A DNA stretch of 64,000 nucleotides from JBDTSW01 sp963782605 (GCA_963782605.1 CAWAKK010000002.1:62001-126000), one strand, 5' to 3'; shown: positions 1 to 8,810, counted from the stretch's first letter. Notes: generated by a model from the sequence alone, not told the origin. Numbers and translations are program-made.

Positions 1-1
1 C

Positions 2-1162
2 CACCGTCAGCCGGGCTCGGCATTCAAGCCGTTCACCTTGGTGACGGCGCTCGAGCAGGGGCGCTCGCCCGAGGAGGTCTTTGCCTCAGCCCCCCAGAGA
101 ATTCCCTTCCAGGTCCGCGAGCGACGGAAGAACGGGTCGTTCACGGAGCCTCTCCCCGACCTCTTCGAGCCGACCAACTACGACGACAGCTACCTCGGCT
201 CCGCCTCCCTCGCGACCGGCACCACCTACTCGGACAACTCCGTCTACGCGCAGATCGGCACCCAGGTCGGCCCCGCCAACGTAGCCGAGACCGCGGAGAA
301 GATGGGCATCCAGACCGATCTCTCCACCGTATCCGAGTACGCGATCGACGGCGGCGAGTTCGCGCCGTACAACCCGGCGCTGATCCTCGGCGGGCTCGAG
401 GTCGGTGTCACGCCGCTCGAGATGGCCCACGCGTTCACCACGCTCGCCAACGGGGGCCAGAGGACCTCGGGGACCTTGGCCACCTCGGCCGGCGGCCCGG
501 TCGCGATCCAGCGCGTCGAGGACGACGGCGACACGACCTTCGGGGACAGCCCCCCGGTCGAGACCGCGGAGGGCGTCTACGGCGAAAACAAGATCGAGGC
601 TGAGGAGGTGATCTCCCCCGCCACGGCCGAGACGGCCACGTCGATCCTTGAGACCGTCGTCACCTCGGGCACGGGCGAGAACGCCGCCACGGGCGAGCCC
701 ACCTGGGGCAAGACCGGGACCACCGACGACAACGGCGACGCCTGGTTCGTCGGCGCCACCGACGAGATCACCGTGGCGGTCTGGGTCGGCCACCCGGACA
801 GCGTCACCCCCATGGAGACCGAGTTCGCGGGCCAGCCAGTCGATGGCGGCACGTACCCGGCCCTCATCTTCGCGGACGTCGTGAACGCGTGGGAGGAAGT
901 CCAGGCCTCTCGTGACGAGGACCAGGACGAGGAGGAAGACGAGGTCACAGAAGAGGGCATCGTTCCACCGGCACCCGTGGAACCGGTCGCCCCCGTCGAG
1001 GAGGAACCGGTCGCCCCCGTCGAGGAGGAACCGGTCGCCCCCGTCGAGGAGGAACCGGTCCCCGAGGACGAGGGCGCCGCGCCGGCGCCCGGAACCGAGG
1101 GCGGCGTCGAGGGTAAGCGGCGGGGACGCCGCCGTCCTCAGCCCAACGGTCGCGAGAGGTAG
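2..1162 (+). CDS. Penicillin-binding protein, class A type, C-terminal transpeptidase part (5' truncated by window)
   Basis: Peptidoglycan transpeptidase acting outside the membrane. The frame is open from base 2, so the gene begins before the window. The active-site SxxK (SAFK inside QPGSAFKPF) is in the first codons, the SxN motif (SDN) is near base 230 and the KTG motif (GKTGTTDDNG) near base 708, in the usual order and spacing. The transglycosylase half would lie upstream. After the domain comes an acidic, proline-rich tail with tandem PVAPVEEE units and a basic end, likely a disordered wall-spanning or C-terminal extension. Its stop lies 25 bp inside the convergent mpg gene. Family assignment is secure; the exact PBP class is inferred from sequence character. 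Confidence 0.9.
   Translation, partial: HRQPGSAFKPFTLVTALEQGRSPEEVFASAPQRIPFQVRERRKNGSFTEPLPDLFEPTNYDDSYLGSASLATGTTYSDNSVYAQIGTQVGPANVAETAEKMGIQTDLSTVSEYAIDGGEFAPYNPALILGGLEVGVTPLEMAHAFTTLANGGQRTSGTLATSAGGPVAIQRVEDDGDTTFGDSPPVETAEGVYGENKIEAEEVISPATAETATSILETVVTSGTGENAATGEPTWGKTGTTDDNGDAWFVGATDEITVAVWVGHPDSVTPMETEFAGQPVDGGTYPALIFADVVNAWEEVQASRDEDQDEEEDEVTEEGIVPPAPVEPVAPVEEEPVAPVEEEPVAPVEEEPVPEDEGAAPAPGTEGGVEGKRRGRRRPQPNGRER
979..1059 (+). repeat. 24-bp tandem repeat coding the PBP tail
   Basis: Three identical 24 bp units (979-1002, 1003-1026, 1027-1050) and a partial fourth encode the PVAPVEEE repeats of the penicillin-binding protein tail. The units are identical at DNA level, which suggests recent slippage-type expansion; copy number may differ between strains. 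Confidence 0.8.
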
Positions 1163-1740
1163 CGACTCCCCGCCGCGCAGAAGCGCCATGGGCGCTCCGT
1201 CGCAACGTTGATCCCGATCCGGGGGCCCGTGACGACCTCGACCCCCTTCCATTTACCCGAACGGGTCCGCAGCTCGAACGGTGGCCGGGTCACCGGGGTG
1301 CGGTTGGAATCAAGCCCGATGCCGAGGGCCTCGGTGAGCTTGCCCGGGCCGCTACAGAGCGCCCGAACGCCCGAGACGCCGCGACGCCCGCGCATGGCCT
1401 CGATCTCCCACACGGGCTCGAGCGCGCGAATCAAAACGGCCGCGGCCGACCCCTTGGGCTCGGCGACGAAATTGAGCAGGCTGTGGATCCCGTACGAGAG
1501 ATAGACGTATGCGTACGCGGGCGGCCCGAACAACACCTCCGTGCGCGGGGTGAGTCCGACGTGGGCGTGACACGCGGGGTCGTCGCGCTCGTAGCTCTCC
1601 GTCTCGACGATGACCCCGCCGACCCCGCCGAAGCGCAAAGAGCAGCCGATCAGGTCACTCGCAACCGCGTGCACCGACCGCTCGAAGAACGCGGCCTCGA
1701 GCAGACCCCCGGCCGGGGCCGCGGTGACGACCTCGCTCAT
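1138..1740 (-). CDS. mpg: DNA-3-methyladenine glycosylase (AAG/MPG family)
   Basis: Base-excision repair glycosylase removing alkylated purines. The 200-residue protein has the family landmarks VETESYERDDPACHA (with the catalytic Glu), FGPPAYAYVYLSYG, LIRALEP and GPGKLTEALGI in order. The ATG overlaps the argH stop as ATGA, so it is translationally coupled as last gene of the leu-arg run. Its 3' end overlaps the convergent PBP gene by 25 bp. In this family the DPASHA motif usually carries Ser; here Cys replaces it. Length is typical of bacterial members. Confidence 0.9.
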   Translation of the reverse strand: MSEVVTAAPAGGLLEAAFFERSVHAVASDLIGCSLRFGGVGGVIVETESYERDDPACHAHVGLTPRTEVLFGPPAYAYVYLSYGIHSLLNFVAEPKGSAAAVLIRALEPVWEIEAMRGRRGVSGVRALCSGPGKLTEALGIGLDSNRTPVTRPPFELRTRSGKWKGVEVVTGPRIGINVATERPWRFCAAGSRYLSRPLG

Positions 1741-3113
1741 CCCCCCTCGCGCAGCGGGCGCAGGACCTCGCGGGCGGACTCGAGCTGCTCGGCCACACGC
1801 GACGAAGCGGTGCCCCCCATGGCCTGCTTGGCCTCGAGCGCCGCACCGGCGCGAAGCGCCTCGTAGTACGAGTCGCCCAGCAGCTCGGAATGTCTCGCGA
1901 GGTCCTCCCGGCTCAGCTCGGAGAGGGGGATGCCACGTTCGAGCGCATCGCGCACGAGCCCCCCGACCACCCCGTGAGCCTCGCGGAAGGGCATCCCCGC
2001 TCGCACCAGCAGGTCGGCGACATCGGTCGCGGCGAGCAGCTCGTCGCTGGCGGCCGCGGCGAGCCGCTCACGGTCGAAGCGCAGCCCGGCGAGCATCGCG
2101 TTGGCCGCCCACAGGGCGAGCTCGAGGTTGTCCACAGAGTCGAAGAGCGCCTCCTTGTCCTCCTGGAGGTCCTTGGAGTAGGCGAGCGGCAGCCCGTGCA
2201 GGACCCCCGCCAACGTGGTGAATCCCGCGAGGATCCGCGGCGCCTTTGCCCGCAGTAGCTCGGCTGCGTCGGGATTCTTCTTCTGCGGCATCAGGCTCGA
2301 GCCGGAGGAGAACTCATCCGCCGGCTCACAGAAGCCGAACTCCTCGCTCGACCAGATGACGATCTCGGAGCCAAGGCGGGAAAGGTGCGTCGCGCAGATC
2401 GAGGCGGCGGCGAGGTATTCGAGCACGAAGTCGCGGCTCGCGACGGCGTCGATCGAGTTGGGCGCCGGCGCGTCGAACCCCAGGCGCTCGGCCATCGCAG
2501 CACGATCGACGTCCCAGCCCGACCCAGCCAGCGCCCCAGCGCCCAGCGGCATCGAGCCGGCCCCGGCCCTGGCGGCGGCGAAGCGCCCGGTGTCGCGGCG
2601 GAGCATCCAGAAGTAGGCGAGCAAGTGATGTGCCAGGTACACGGGCTGTGCGCGCTGAAGGTGGGTGTAGCCGGGCATCGGCCAGTCGGCGTGGCGTTCG
2701 GCCAGCTCGAGGAGGGAGCTCATGAGGGCGGCGATGAGTCGCGCCGCCTCGCCCGAGCGCTCGCGGACGTACATGGCCATGTCGGTGGCGACCTGATCGT
2801 TGCGCGAACGACCGGTGTGAAGTTTGCCCCCGACCGCACCAATGAGCTCGGTCACCCGGCGCTCGACCGCCATGTGGATGTCCTCGTCGTCCGCGTGGAA
2901 GTCAAACTCACCACGCTCGAGCTCGCCCGCAACGGCGACCAAGCCCTTGTCGATGGCCATCGCCTCGTCCTCGTTGAGGACGCCCGCCTCATAGAGCTCC
3001 TCGACGTGAGCGCGAGAGCCCTCGACATCCTGCGGCCACAGCCGCCGGTCGAACTCGATGGATGAGTTCAGCCTCCGGAAGAGCTCGTCCTGGGCGCCGC
3101 GCAGACGCGTCAT
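1737..3113 (-). CDS. argH: Argininosuccinate lyase
   Basis: Cleaves argininosuccinate to arginine and fumarate, last step of arginine synthesis, cytosolic. 458 residues, normal length. The fumarase/lyase superfamily signature GSSLMPQKKNPD is intact, as are TGRSRNDQVATD and the YTHLQRAQP segment. The start ATG shares one base with the stop of the upstream aminotransferase (TGATG) and the stop overlaps mpg by 4 bp. The same frame stays open far upstream through the aminotransferase, but protein similarity begins at MTRLRGAQDELF. No other arginine gene is in the window, so argH is detached from the usual arg cluster. Confidence 0.96.
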   Translation of the reverse strand: MTRLRGAQDELFRRLNSSIEFDRRLWPQDVEGSRAHVEELYEAGVLNEDEAMAIDKGLVAVAGELERGEFDFHADDEDIHMAVERRVTELIGAVGGKLHTGRSRNDQVATDMAMYVRERSGEAARLIAALMSSLLELAERHADWPMPGYTHLQRAQPVYLAHHLLAYFWMLRRDTGRFAAARAGAGSMPLGAGALAGSGWDVDRAAMAERLGFDAPAPNSIDAVASRDFVLEYLAAASICATHLSRLGSEIVIWSSEEFGFCEPADEFSSGSSLMPQKKNPDAAELLRAKAPRILAGFTTLAGVLHGLPLAYSKDLQEDKEALFDSVDNLELALWAANAMLAGLRFDRERLAAAASDELLAATDVADLLVRAGMPFREAHGVVGGLVRDALERGIPLSELSREDLARHSELLGDSYYEALRAGAALEAKQAMGGTASSRVAEQLESAREVLRPLREGG

Positions 3114-4270
3114 CAGGTCCAGTCTCCCTGGAGCGCCTCGTCGAGCGCCTCGCACGCGAGCTCCACCTCTCCTTCGCGCATGCCTGGATGAAACGGCAAC
3201 GCCAAGAGGCGTTCCGAGGCGTCCTCGGCCACGGGCAGCTCGCCTGGCCGGTGGTCGAAGCGCTCGCGATAGGGCTCGAGCAGGTGAATGCAGGGCATGT
3301 AGGCCTTCGCCTCCACGCCACGCTGGGCGAGGTCCGCGACGACGGCGTCGCGCTCGGTTCCCGAGGGCAGCCGGACGGTGTAGATGAACCAGCTTCGGCG
3401 CTCTTGATCGCGGTCGGGGCACGGCAGCAATAGCCCCTCGGTGTCCCCCTCCCCGGCAGGCGCTCCCCCCGACTGCTCGAGGCGCTCGGTGTACAGGGCC
3501 GCAACGCGCGCGCGCTCGGCGAGCAGCGCGTCGGCGCGCTCGAGTTGGGCGACCCCGATCGCCGCCTGGAGGTCGGTGAGCCTGTAGTTGAAGCCAATCC
3601 GCTCGTGCGAGACCCAGCTCATGTCCCGGGCGCGACCCTGGTTGCGCTCGCTGCGCATGATCGCCGCCGCCTGCTCGTCGGCCGGGATGACCATCCCACC
3701 CTCGCCGGTGGTCAACTGCTTGTTCGCGTAGAAGGCGAAGACCGCGGTGGCGCCGGTGGTACCGACCCGCGCGCCATCCGAGTCGACGGCGCCTAGCGCC
3801 TCGCAAGCATCGTCGAGCACGCCGAGCCCCTTCTCGGTGGCGAGCTCGCGAAAGCGCGGCATCGCGGCCGGGTAGCCAAGGATGTCGATCGGCAGCAGGC
3901 CGGCAGTTGCCTCGCCCACCGCGGCCGACGCCGCATCGGGATCGAGGTTGAGCGTGACCGGGTCAACATCGCAGAAGACGGGCTTCGCGCCCTCGTAGAG
4001 GAGGCAGTTGGCCGAGGCCACGAACGAGAACGGGGAGGTGACCACCTCGTCGCCGGAGCCCCAGCCCAGTGCGCGCACGGCAAGGTGTAAGCCGGCGGTC
4101 CCGGACGAGACGGCAACGGCATCCGACACGCCCAGCCACTCGGCGAAGTCGCGCTCGAAGCGCTCGGCGAAGGGGCCGAGCGAGAGCCGCCCGGAGCGCA
4201 GGACCTCGAGGACGAGCTCCTCCTCCCGATCCCCCAGGGAGGGCCGCGCGAGCGGGATCCGTTCAGTCAC
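3113..4270 (-). CDS. DegT/DnrJ/EryC1/StrS-family aminotransferase
   Basis: PLP-dependent sugar- or amino-acid-type aminotransferase, 385 residues. The fold-type I hallmarks are visible: SSGTAGLHLAVRAL for phosphate binding, the DDACEALGA Asp, and FYANKQLTTGEGGM with the Schiff-base Lys. These enzymes usually aminate nucleotide-linked keto-sugars, but there is no sugar cluster here; the gene sits between cimA and argH with a GTGA overlap with cimA and a one-base overlap with argH. Start is GTG at 4270. Substrate cannot be read from sequence; the context suggests either an amino-acid-related role or chance operon membership. Confidence 0.88.
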   Translation of the reverse strand: MTERIPLARPSLGDREEELVLEVLRSGRLSLGPFAERFERDFAEWLGVSDAVAVSSGTAGLHLAVRALGWGSGDEVVTSPFSFVASANCLLYEGAKPVFCDVDPVTLNLDPDAASAAVGEATAGLLPIDILGYPAAMPRFRELATEKGLGVLDDACEALGAVDSDGARVGTTGATAVFAFYANKQLTTGEGGMVIPADEQAAAIMRSERNQGRARDMSWVSHERIGFNYRLTDLQAAIGVAQLERADALLAERARVAALYTERLEQSGGAPAGEGDTEGLLLPCPDRDQERRSWFIYTVRLPSGTERDAVVADLAQRGVEAKAYMPCIHLLEPYRERFDHRPGELPVAEDASERLLALPFHPGMREGEVELACEALDEALQGDWT

Positions 4271-5856
4271 CCGACCGGGACCCTGCCGGCGGGAATTGTT
4301 CTTGGCTGGAAGGCATACTCGAGCGACTCAACCAGCGCCTCCCAGGAGGCCTCGATGATGTTCTCCGAGACCCCGATCGTGCCCCAGTCCGAGTGGCCAT
4401 CCGAGGAGTCGAGCAGGACCCGCGTGACGGCTCCCGTGCCCTGATGCTCGTCGAGGATGCGAACCTTGTAGTTGACGAGCTCGATGTCGGCAAGATGCGG
4501 ATGGAGCTCGGTGATCGCCGAGCGGAGCGCCTTGTCGAGCGCGTTCACCGGGCCGTTTCCCTCGGCCGTGCGCACGTGGCGCTGGCCCTCGACCCAGACC
4601 TTGATCGTCGCCTCGGTCTCCACATGCCCATCCGCTCGCTTCTCGGTGATCACCCGGAAGCTCTCGAGGCGGAACAGCGGCAGGTAGTCACCCGCCTCCC
4701 GCCGCAGCATCAGCTCAAAGGAGGCGTCAGCCGCCTCGTAGTGGTAGCCGCGATGCTCCCGCTCCTTGACCCGCTCGACCGCGCGTTTCGCCGCGTCGGC
4801 GTCGAGCGCGATGCCGGCGCGCTCGGCCCGGGAGAGCACAGAGCCCCTGCCCGAAAGCTCGGAGATCAGGATGTCGCGGCTGTTGCCGACGAGCTCTGGA
4901 CCCAAGTGCTCGAACGTCCGCGCGTCGGCCTGAATTCCGGCCACGTGCATGCCGCCCTTGTGCGCGAACGCGTTCCGCCCCACGTACGGCTGATCGGGAT
5001 CCGGCGCGAGGTTGCAGATCTCGTCGACGAAGTGCGCGGTCTCGGTCAGCAGGCGCATGCGCCCCGCTGGCACGCACTCGAAGCCGAGCTTGAGCTGCAA
5101 CGCGGGGAGGATCGAGACAAGGTTTGCGTTGCCGCAGCGCTCACCCACCCCGTTGATCGTGCCCTGGACCATCCTGGCTCCAGCCTCGACCGCGGCGAGC
5201 GAGTTCGCGACGCCCACCTCGGCGTCGTTATGGGCGTGGATCCCGACCTCCGCGCGCTCGCCAAGCTCGGCCAGAACCGACGCGGTCGCTGCCGCGATGG
5301 TGCCTGGCAGCGAGGCGCCGTTCGTATCGCAGAGCGTCACGTTCTCGGCCCCGCCCGCGGTCGCCGCGCGCAGGCACTCGAGCGCGTACCCCGAGTCCTC
5401 TTGCCACGCGTCGAAGAAGTGCTCGGCGTCGTAGACGACGCGCTTCCCGTGCGCGCAGCAGTAGCCGACGGAGTCGATGATCATGGCCAGGTTCTCCTCG
5501 CGGGAGACCTTCGTCACCTTCTCGAGATGTAGCCCCCAGGTTTTACCGACAAGGGTGCACACCGGCGCGAAGCTCGCGACGAGGGTCATGAGCGAGGCGT
5601 CCTCCTCGGCTGCGACCCCGCGACGTCTCGTCATGCCGAACGCGCACACCGCCGCGTGCTCGAGCTCCACGGTCTCGAGCAGCCGAAAGAGCTCCTCCTC
5701 CTTGGGGTTCGAGGACGGGAAACCGGCCTCGACGTAGTGGACTCCGAGGCGGTCGAGGGCGCGCACAACACGCACTTTCTCCGCCGCGGACAGCGACATG
5801 CCCTGCCCCTGCATCCCGTCGCGGAGGGTGGTGTCGTAAAGATGGACCGAGGTCAC
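4267..5856 (-). CDS. cimA: (R)-citramalate synthase
   Basis: Condenses acetyl-CoA with pyruvate to citramalate, opening the threonine-independent route to isoleucine; LeuBCD of the same operon then convert citramalate to 2-oxobutyrate. 529 residues: an N-terminal HMGL-like TIM barrel (DTTLRDGMQGQG, metal-binding HAHND, NGVGERCGNANL) and a C-terminal LeuA dimerisation/regulatory domain (KVWVEGQRHVRTAEGNGPV). The GMQGQG variant after DTTLRD separates it from leucine-type LeuA (GEQSPG), present elsewhere in the window. GTG start with AAAGG upstream; the stop overlaps the aminotransferase as GTGA. Confidence 0.93.
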   Translation of the reverse strand: MTSVHLYDTTLRDGMQGQGMSLSAAEKVRVVRALDRLGVHYVEAGFPSSNPKEEELFRLLETVELEHAAVCAFGMTRRRGVAAEEDASLMTLVASFAPVCTLVGKTWGLHLEKVTKVSREENLAMIIDSVGYCCAHGKRVVYDAEHFFDAWQEDSGYALECLRAATAGGAENVTLCDTNGASLPGTIAAATASVLAELGERAEVGIHAHNDAEVGVANSLAAVEAGARMVQGTINGVGERCGNANLVSILPALQLKLGFECVPAGRMRLLTETAHFVDEICNLAPDPDQPYVGRNAFAHKGGMHVAGIQADARTFEHLGPELVGNSRDILISELSGRGSVLSRAERAGIALDADAAKRAVERVKEREHRGYHYEAADASFELMLRREAGDYLPLFRLESFRVITEKRADGHVETEATIKVWVEGQRHVRTAEGNGPVNALDKALRSAITELHPHLADIELVNYKVRILDEHQGTGAVTRVLLDSSDGHSDWGTIGVSENIIEASWEALVESLEYAFQPRTIPAGRVPVG

Positions 5857-5915
5857 TAATGATGCCTTTCAGTTCGAGTGCTGGAGCGAGGTGTGCGCGC
5901 GATGGGTCCGCGCAG

Positions 5916-5940
5916 CCACGGGGCGGTCAGGCCGCCGTGG
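5916..5940 (-). promoter_or_regulatory. Hairpin in the ilvE-cimA spacer with a possible coupled mini-ORF
   Basis: CCACGG and GGCGG pair with CCGCC and GTGG around a five-base loop (with a two-base bulge). A 17-codon frame (5980 to 5927, minus) starts with an ATG sharing one base with the ilvE stop and ends with TGA in the hairpin loop. This could be a coupling or attenuation device for cimA or simply a hairpin in the 123 bp spacer. The small peptide lacks a run of branched-chain residues, so a leader-peptide role is weakly supported. Confidence 0.3.
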
Positions 5941-5979
5941 CGGAACTAATTCGCTCGACTTCGAACGGGTTCTGCGACA

Positions 5980-6912
5980 TCAAGACGTGACTTTACTCGG
6001 AACCTCGACGATGTCCAGCCACTCGAGGTACTCCTGCGCGCGGCCGTGCAGGGCATCCTCGAACTTGGACTGGATCACAGTGGTGAGCTCGCCGGCGGGG
6101 CCGATCTCGTGGTCGTCGACCTCGCGGATGGGCACGAGCTCGGCGGCGGTGCCCACGACGAACGCCTCGTCGGCCGTGTAGAGCTCCGAGCGCGCGATAT
6201 CTCGCTCCGAGATCGTGTAGCCGAGGTCGCGAGCGATCTGGATCACCGATTTGCGCGAGATCCCATCGAGGATCGAGGCGGCTTGAGGCGGTGTTGCGAT
6301 CTCCCCGTCGGCAACGATGAAGATGTTCTCGCCCGACCCCTCGCAGACGAATCCGCGCTCGTCCAGCAGGATCGCCTCCTCGTAGCCGGCCTTCGCCGAC
6401 TCGGTCTTGGCGAGGATCGAGTTCAGGTATTGACCCGAGGCCTTGGCGTGCGGGATCAAGCCGGCGGGGGAGATCCGCCGCCACGAGGAGACCTTCGCCC
6501 TGACGCCGTTGCGCTTGGCCTCCTCACCGAGATAGGCGCCCCACGGCCAGACGGCCACCATCACGTCCACCGGGGCGTCCGGCGCATAGAGGCCCATCTC
6601 GCCGTAGCCACGGAATGCCAAGGGGCGGACGTAGCACGAGCGCAGCTCGCTGCGGCGAATCAACTCGTGGGTGGCCTCACGAATCTCAGCGGTCGAGTGC
6701 GGCAGCGGCAGATAGAAGAGCTCCGCGGACTGGGCCAGGCGGTCGAGGTGATCACGGTGGCGAAAGATCCCCGGGCCGCGATCGGTCTCATAGCAACGGA
6801 TGCCCTCGAAGACCCCGGTCCCGTAATGCAGGCCATGACTGAGCACGTGGACGGTGGCGTCGTCCCACGCGACGAACTCGCCATTCATCCAGATCCACTC
6901 AGACTTCTCCAC
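5980..6912 (-). CDS. ilvE: Branched-chain-amino-acid aminotransferase
   Basis: PLP fold-type IV transaminase for the last step of Leu, Ile and Val synthesis. 310 residues with HGLHYGTGVFEGIRCY, the KASGQYLNSILAKTESAKAG region around the catalytic Lys, EGSGENIFIV and the DGISRKSVIQIARDLG segment. GTG start at 6912 preceded by GAGAGGAAG. It follows leuB by 42 bp and precedes cimA by 123 bp on the same strand, so it belongs to the leu operon. Confidence 0.95.
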   Translation of the reverse strand: MEKSEWIWMNGEFVAWDDATVHVLSHGLHYGTGVFEGIRCYETDRGPGIFRHRDHLDRLAQSAELFYLPLPHSTAEIREATHELIRRSELRSCYVRPLAFRGYGEMGLYAPDAPVDVMVAVWPWGAYLGEEAKRNGVRAKVSSWRRISPAGLIPHAKASGQYLNSILAKTESAKAGYEEAILLDERGFVCEGSGENIFIVADGEIATPPQAASILDGISRKSVIQIARDLGYTISERDIARSELYTADEAFVVGTAAELVPIREVDDHEIGPAGELTTVIQSKFEDALHGRAQEYLEWLDIVEVPSKVTS

Positions 6913-6954
6913 GGCTTCCTCTCATCTCGCCCGCGACGTCAACCGGAGTATGCC

Positions 6955-8043
6955 CTAGCGATCAAGCTCCGCGAGCACGGCGGCGGTCATCTCCTCCGTG
7001 CCGACCTCGATCTGCTCGGGGACCTCTGGGAGGACCGACTCGTGGCCCTCGTCCCATGCAAGGTCGGGGGTGCGCAGGCCGCGGGCGAGTGCTGCTTCGA
7101 CGGCTACTTCGACGGCTTCCGCCTCATCAGCAAGGCCGAGCCCGTCCCGAAGCATCATCGCCGCCGAGAGGAACGCGGCGAGCGGGTTCGCGATGCCCTT
7201 GCCGGCGATGTCGGGTGCTGTTCCGTGCACGGGCTCAAACACGCCCGGACCGTCGTCTCCGAGGCTCGCCGACGGGAGCATCCCCAGCGAGCCGGTGAGC
7301 ATCGCGCTCTCGTCGCTCAGGATGTCCCCGAACATGTTCTCGGTCAGGATCACGTCGAAGGAGGCCGGGTTGGCCACGAGCTGCATGGCGGCGTTGTCGA
7401 CGAGGAGGTGGTCGAGCTCGATGTCGGTGCGTTGCGCGGCCAGCCGGGTCACGGTCTCCCGCCAAAGGCGCGAGGTCTCGAGCACGTTCGCCTTGTCGAC
7501 GGAGGTCACCCGCCCCCGGCGGCGGGCGGCGGCTTCGAAGCCGACCTCCGCGATCCGCTCGATCTCGGCGACCTCGTAGACACAGGTGTCGTACGCGCGG
7601 TTGCCATCCCGCCCGCTGTCGCCGAAGTAGATGCCCCCCGTGAGCTCGCGAACGACCAGCAGGTCGGTGCCGACGATGCGATCGGAGCGCAACGGGCTCG
7701 CGTCCAAAAGGGCGTTCATGGGCTTTATGGGCCGCAGGTTGGCGAAGAGGCCGAGGCCCTTTCGCAGGCCGAGCAAGCCCTGCTCCGGTCGAGGCGCGTC
7801 CGGATCAGTGGTGTCCCATTTGGGGCCCCCGACCGCTCCCAAAAGGACGGCGTCGGCGGCCCGGCACGCCTCCAGGACCTCGTCGCTGAGAGCTGTCCCG
7901 TACTCGTCGATCGAAATGCCCCCGATCGGATGCGAGACGAACTCGAACTCGCCGAGGACCTCCAGCAGTCGCTGCGTGGCTCCGATGATCTCGGGACCGA
8001 TCCCGTCGCCCGGGAGCAGGACGATCCGCGGCGTCTCGCTCAC
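6955..8043 (-). CDS. leuB: 3-isopropylmalate dehydrogenase
   Basis: NAD-dependent oxidative decarboxylation of 3-isopropylmalate in leucine synthesis (and of methylmalate for isoleucine with CimA). 362 residues. The metal/NAD signature DVILTENMFGDILSDE is present, with GDGIGPEII at the N-terminus, GLFANLRP and FEPVHGTAPDIAGKG. The GTG start at 8043 overlaps the methyltransferase stop by 4 bp (GTGA); the frame is open further upstream, but similarity begins at SETPRIVLLPGDG. Confidence 0.96.
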   Translation of the reverse strand: MSETPRIVLLPGDGIGPEIIGATQRLLEVLGEFEFVSHPIGGISIDEYGTALSDEVLEACRAADAVLLGAVGGPKWDTTDPDAPRPEQGLLGLRKGLGLFANLRPIKPMNALLDASPLRSDRIVGTDLLVVRELTGGIYFGDSGRDGNRAYDTCVYEVAEIERIAEVGFEAAARRRGRVTSVDKANVLETSRLWRETVTRLAAQRTDIELDHLLVDNAAMQLVANPASFDVILTENMFGDILSDESAMLTGSLGMLPSASLGDDGPGVFEPVHGTAPDIAGKGIANPLAAFLSAAMMLRDGLGLADEAEAVEVAVEAALARGLRTPDLAWDEGHESVLPEVPEQIEVGTEEMTAAVLAELDR

Positions 8044-8810
8044 CCGGGGGGTCTCTTCGCCGAGATGTTGAGGCGAACGTAGGCGAAGCGGATCGGACGG
8101 AGCATCGAGCCGAGCACGCTGTCTATGAATTCGTTCTGGAGCCCCTCCGGGAGCTGGGCCAGATGCGCGCTGAGGCCCACTGACCGCGCGTACTCGCGCG
8201 GCTCGGGAGGCTCGTAGGACCGGTTCTCCAGCCACACGGCCCCGATGTCGAACCCGGCACGCCCAAGATGGGTCTGCGTGTCCCCAACCGACGCGAAGTT
8301 GTAGACCGGCGCCATGCCGCGGAAGTACGGCGCGAAGCGCTCGTCGCCAATCGCCGACTCGATCGCTCGCTTCCACTCGGCGACGTTTCCCTCTCCCCCG
8401 CACTGAGCCTCGAGCTGTCCGCCGGGCCGAAGCACCGCGTGCAGGCGGCGGAAGAGCAGCGCGTGGTCGTCGATCCAGTGGAAGGTGGCATTCGAGAAGA
8501 TCGCGTCGACCGGCTGGGCCAGCTCGAGCTTGGTGAGGTCTGCCACGCGCAGGTCCACCTGGTCGGGGAACTCGTCGAGATTGGCCCTTGCCTCGTCGAT
8601 CATCGAGGGCGAGCCGTCCACGCCGATGACGTGCCCCTCGGGCAGGCGCTCCAGGAGCAGGCGGGTCACGCGTCCGGAGCCACACCCGGCGTCGAGCACC
8701 GTCTCGTTTCCGCTGAGCTCAAGGCGGGAAAGGACCTCCCGACCCCATTCCTCCTGGTTTGCGGCGACGCGGTGGTAGGTCTGGGCGTCCCAGTCGACCG
8801 GCTCGCTCAC
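8040..8810 (-). CDS. SAM-dependent methyltransferase, trans-aconitate methyltransferase-like, embedded in the leu operon
   Basis: 256-residue class I methyltransferase. Motif I is VLDAGCGSGRVTRLL, followed by GVDGSPSMIDEAR, FSNATFHWIDDH and LRPGGQL, an order and wording that match the Tam family (trans-aconitate 2-methyltransferase). It begins GTGA-overlapped with leuD and ends GTGA-overlapped with leuB, so it is translated as part of the leucine operon. Yeast Tmt1 methylates both trans-aconitate and 3-isopropylmalate; a carboxyl methyltransferase acting on an isopropylmalate-pathway acid or side product is therefore plausible, but this is inference. A generic methyltransferase is the alternative. 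Confidence 0.82.
   Translation of the reverse strand: MSEPVDWDAQTYHRVAANQEEWGREVLSRLELSGNETVLDAGCGSGRVTRLLLERLPEGHVIGVDGSPSMIDEARANLDEFPDQVDLRVADLTKLELAQPVDAIFSNATFHWIDDHALLFRRLHAVLRPGGQLEAQCGGEGNVAEWKRAIESAIGDERFAPYFRGMAPVYNFASVGDTQTHLGRAGFDIGAVWLENRSYEPPEPREYARSVGLSAHLAQLPEGLQNEFIDSVLGSMLRPIRFAYVRLNISAKRPPG

Noticed and set aside
86..1252. 388-codon minus frame opposite the PBP gene
   Set aside because: Shadow; the plus frame carries SxxK, SxN and KTG motifs.
3114..3806. Long in-frame extension upstream of argH
   Set aside because: Lies inside the DegT aminotransferase gene; argH similarity starts at the ATG overlapping that gene's stop.
4069..5532. 487-codon plus-strand frame opposite cimA
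   Set aside because: Shadow of cimA; Arg-rich, no motif, no promoter.
6046..8082. 678-codon open frame on the plus strand, antisense to ilvE and leuB
   Set aside because: Covers well-recognised genes, has no domain and an Arg/Gly/Val-rich composition typical of antisense frames in GC-rich DNA.
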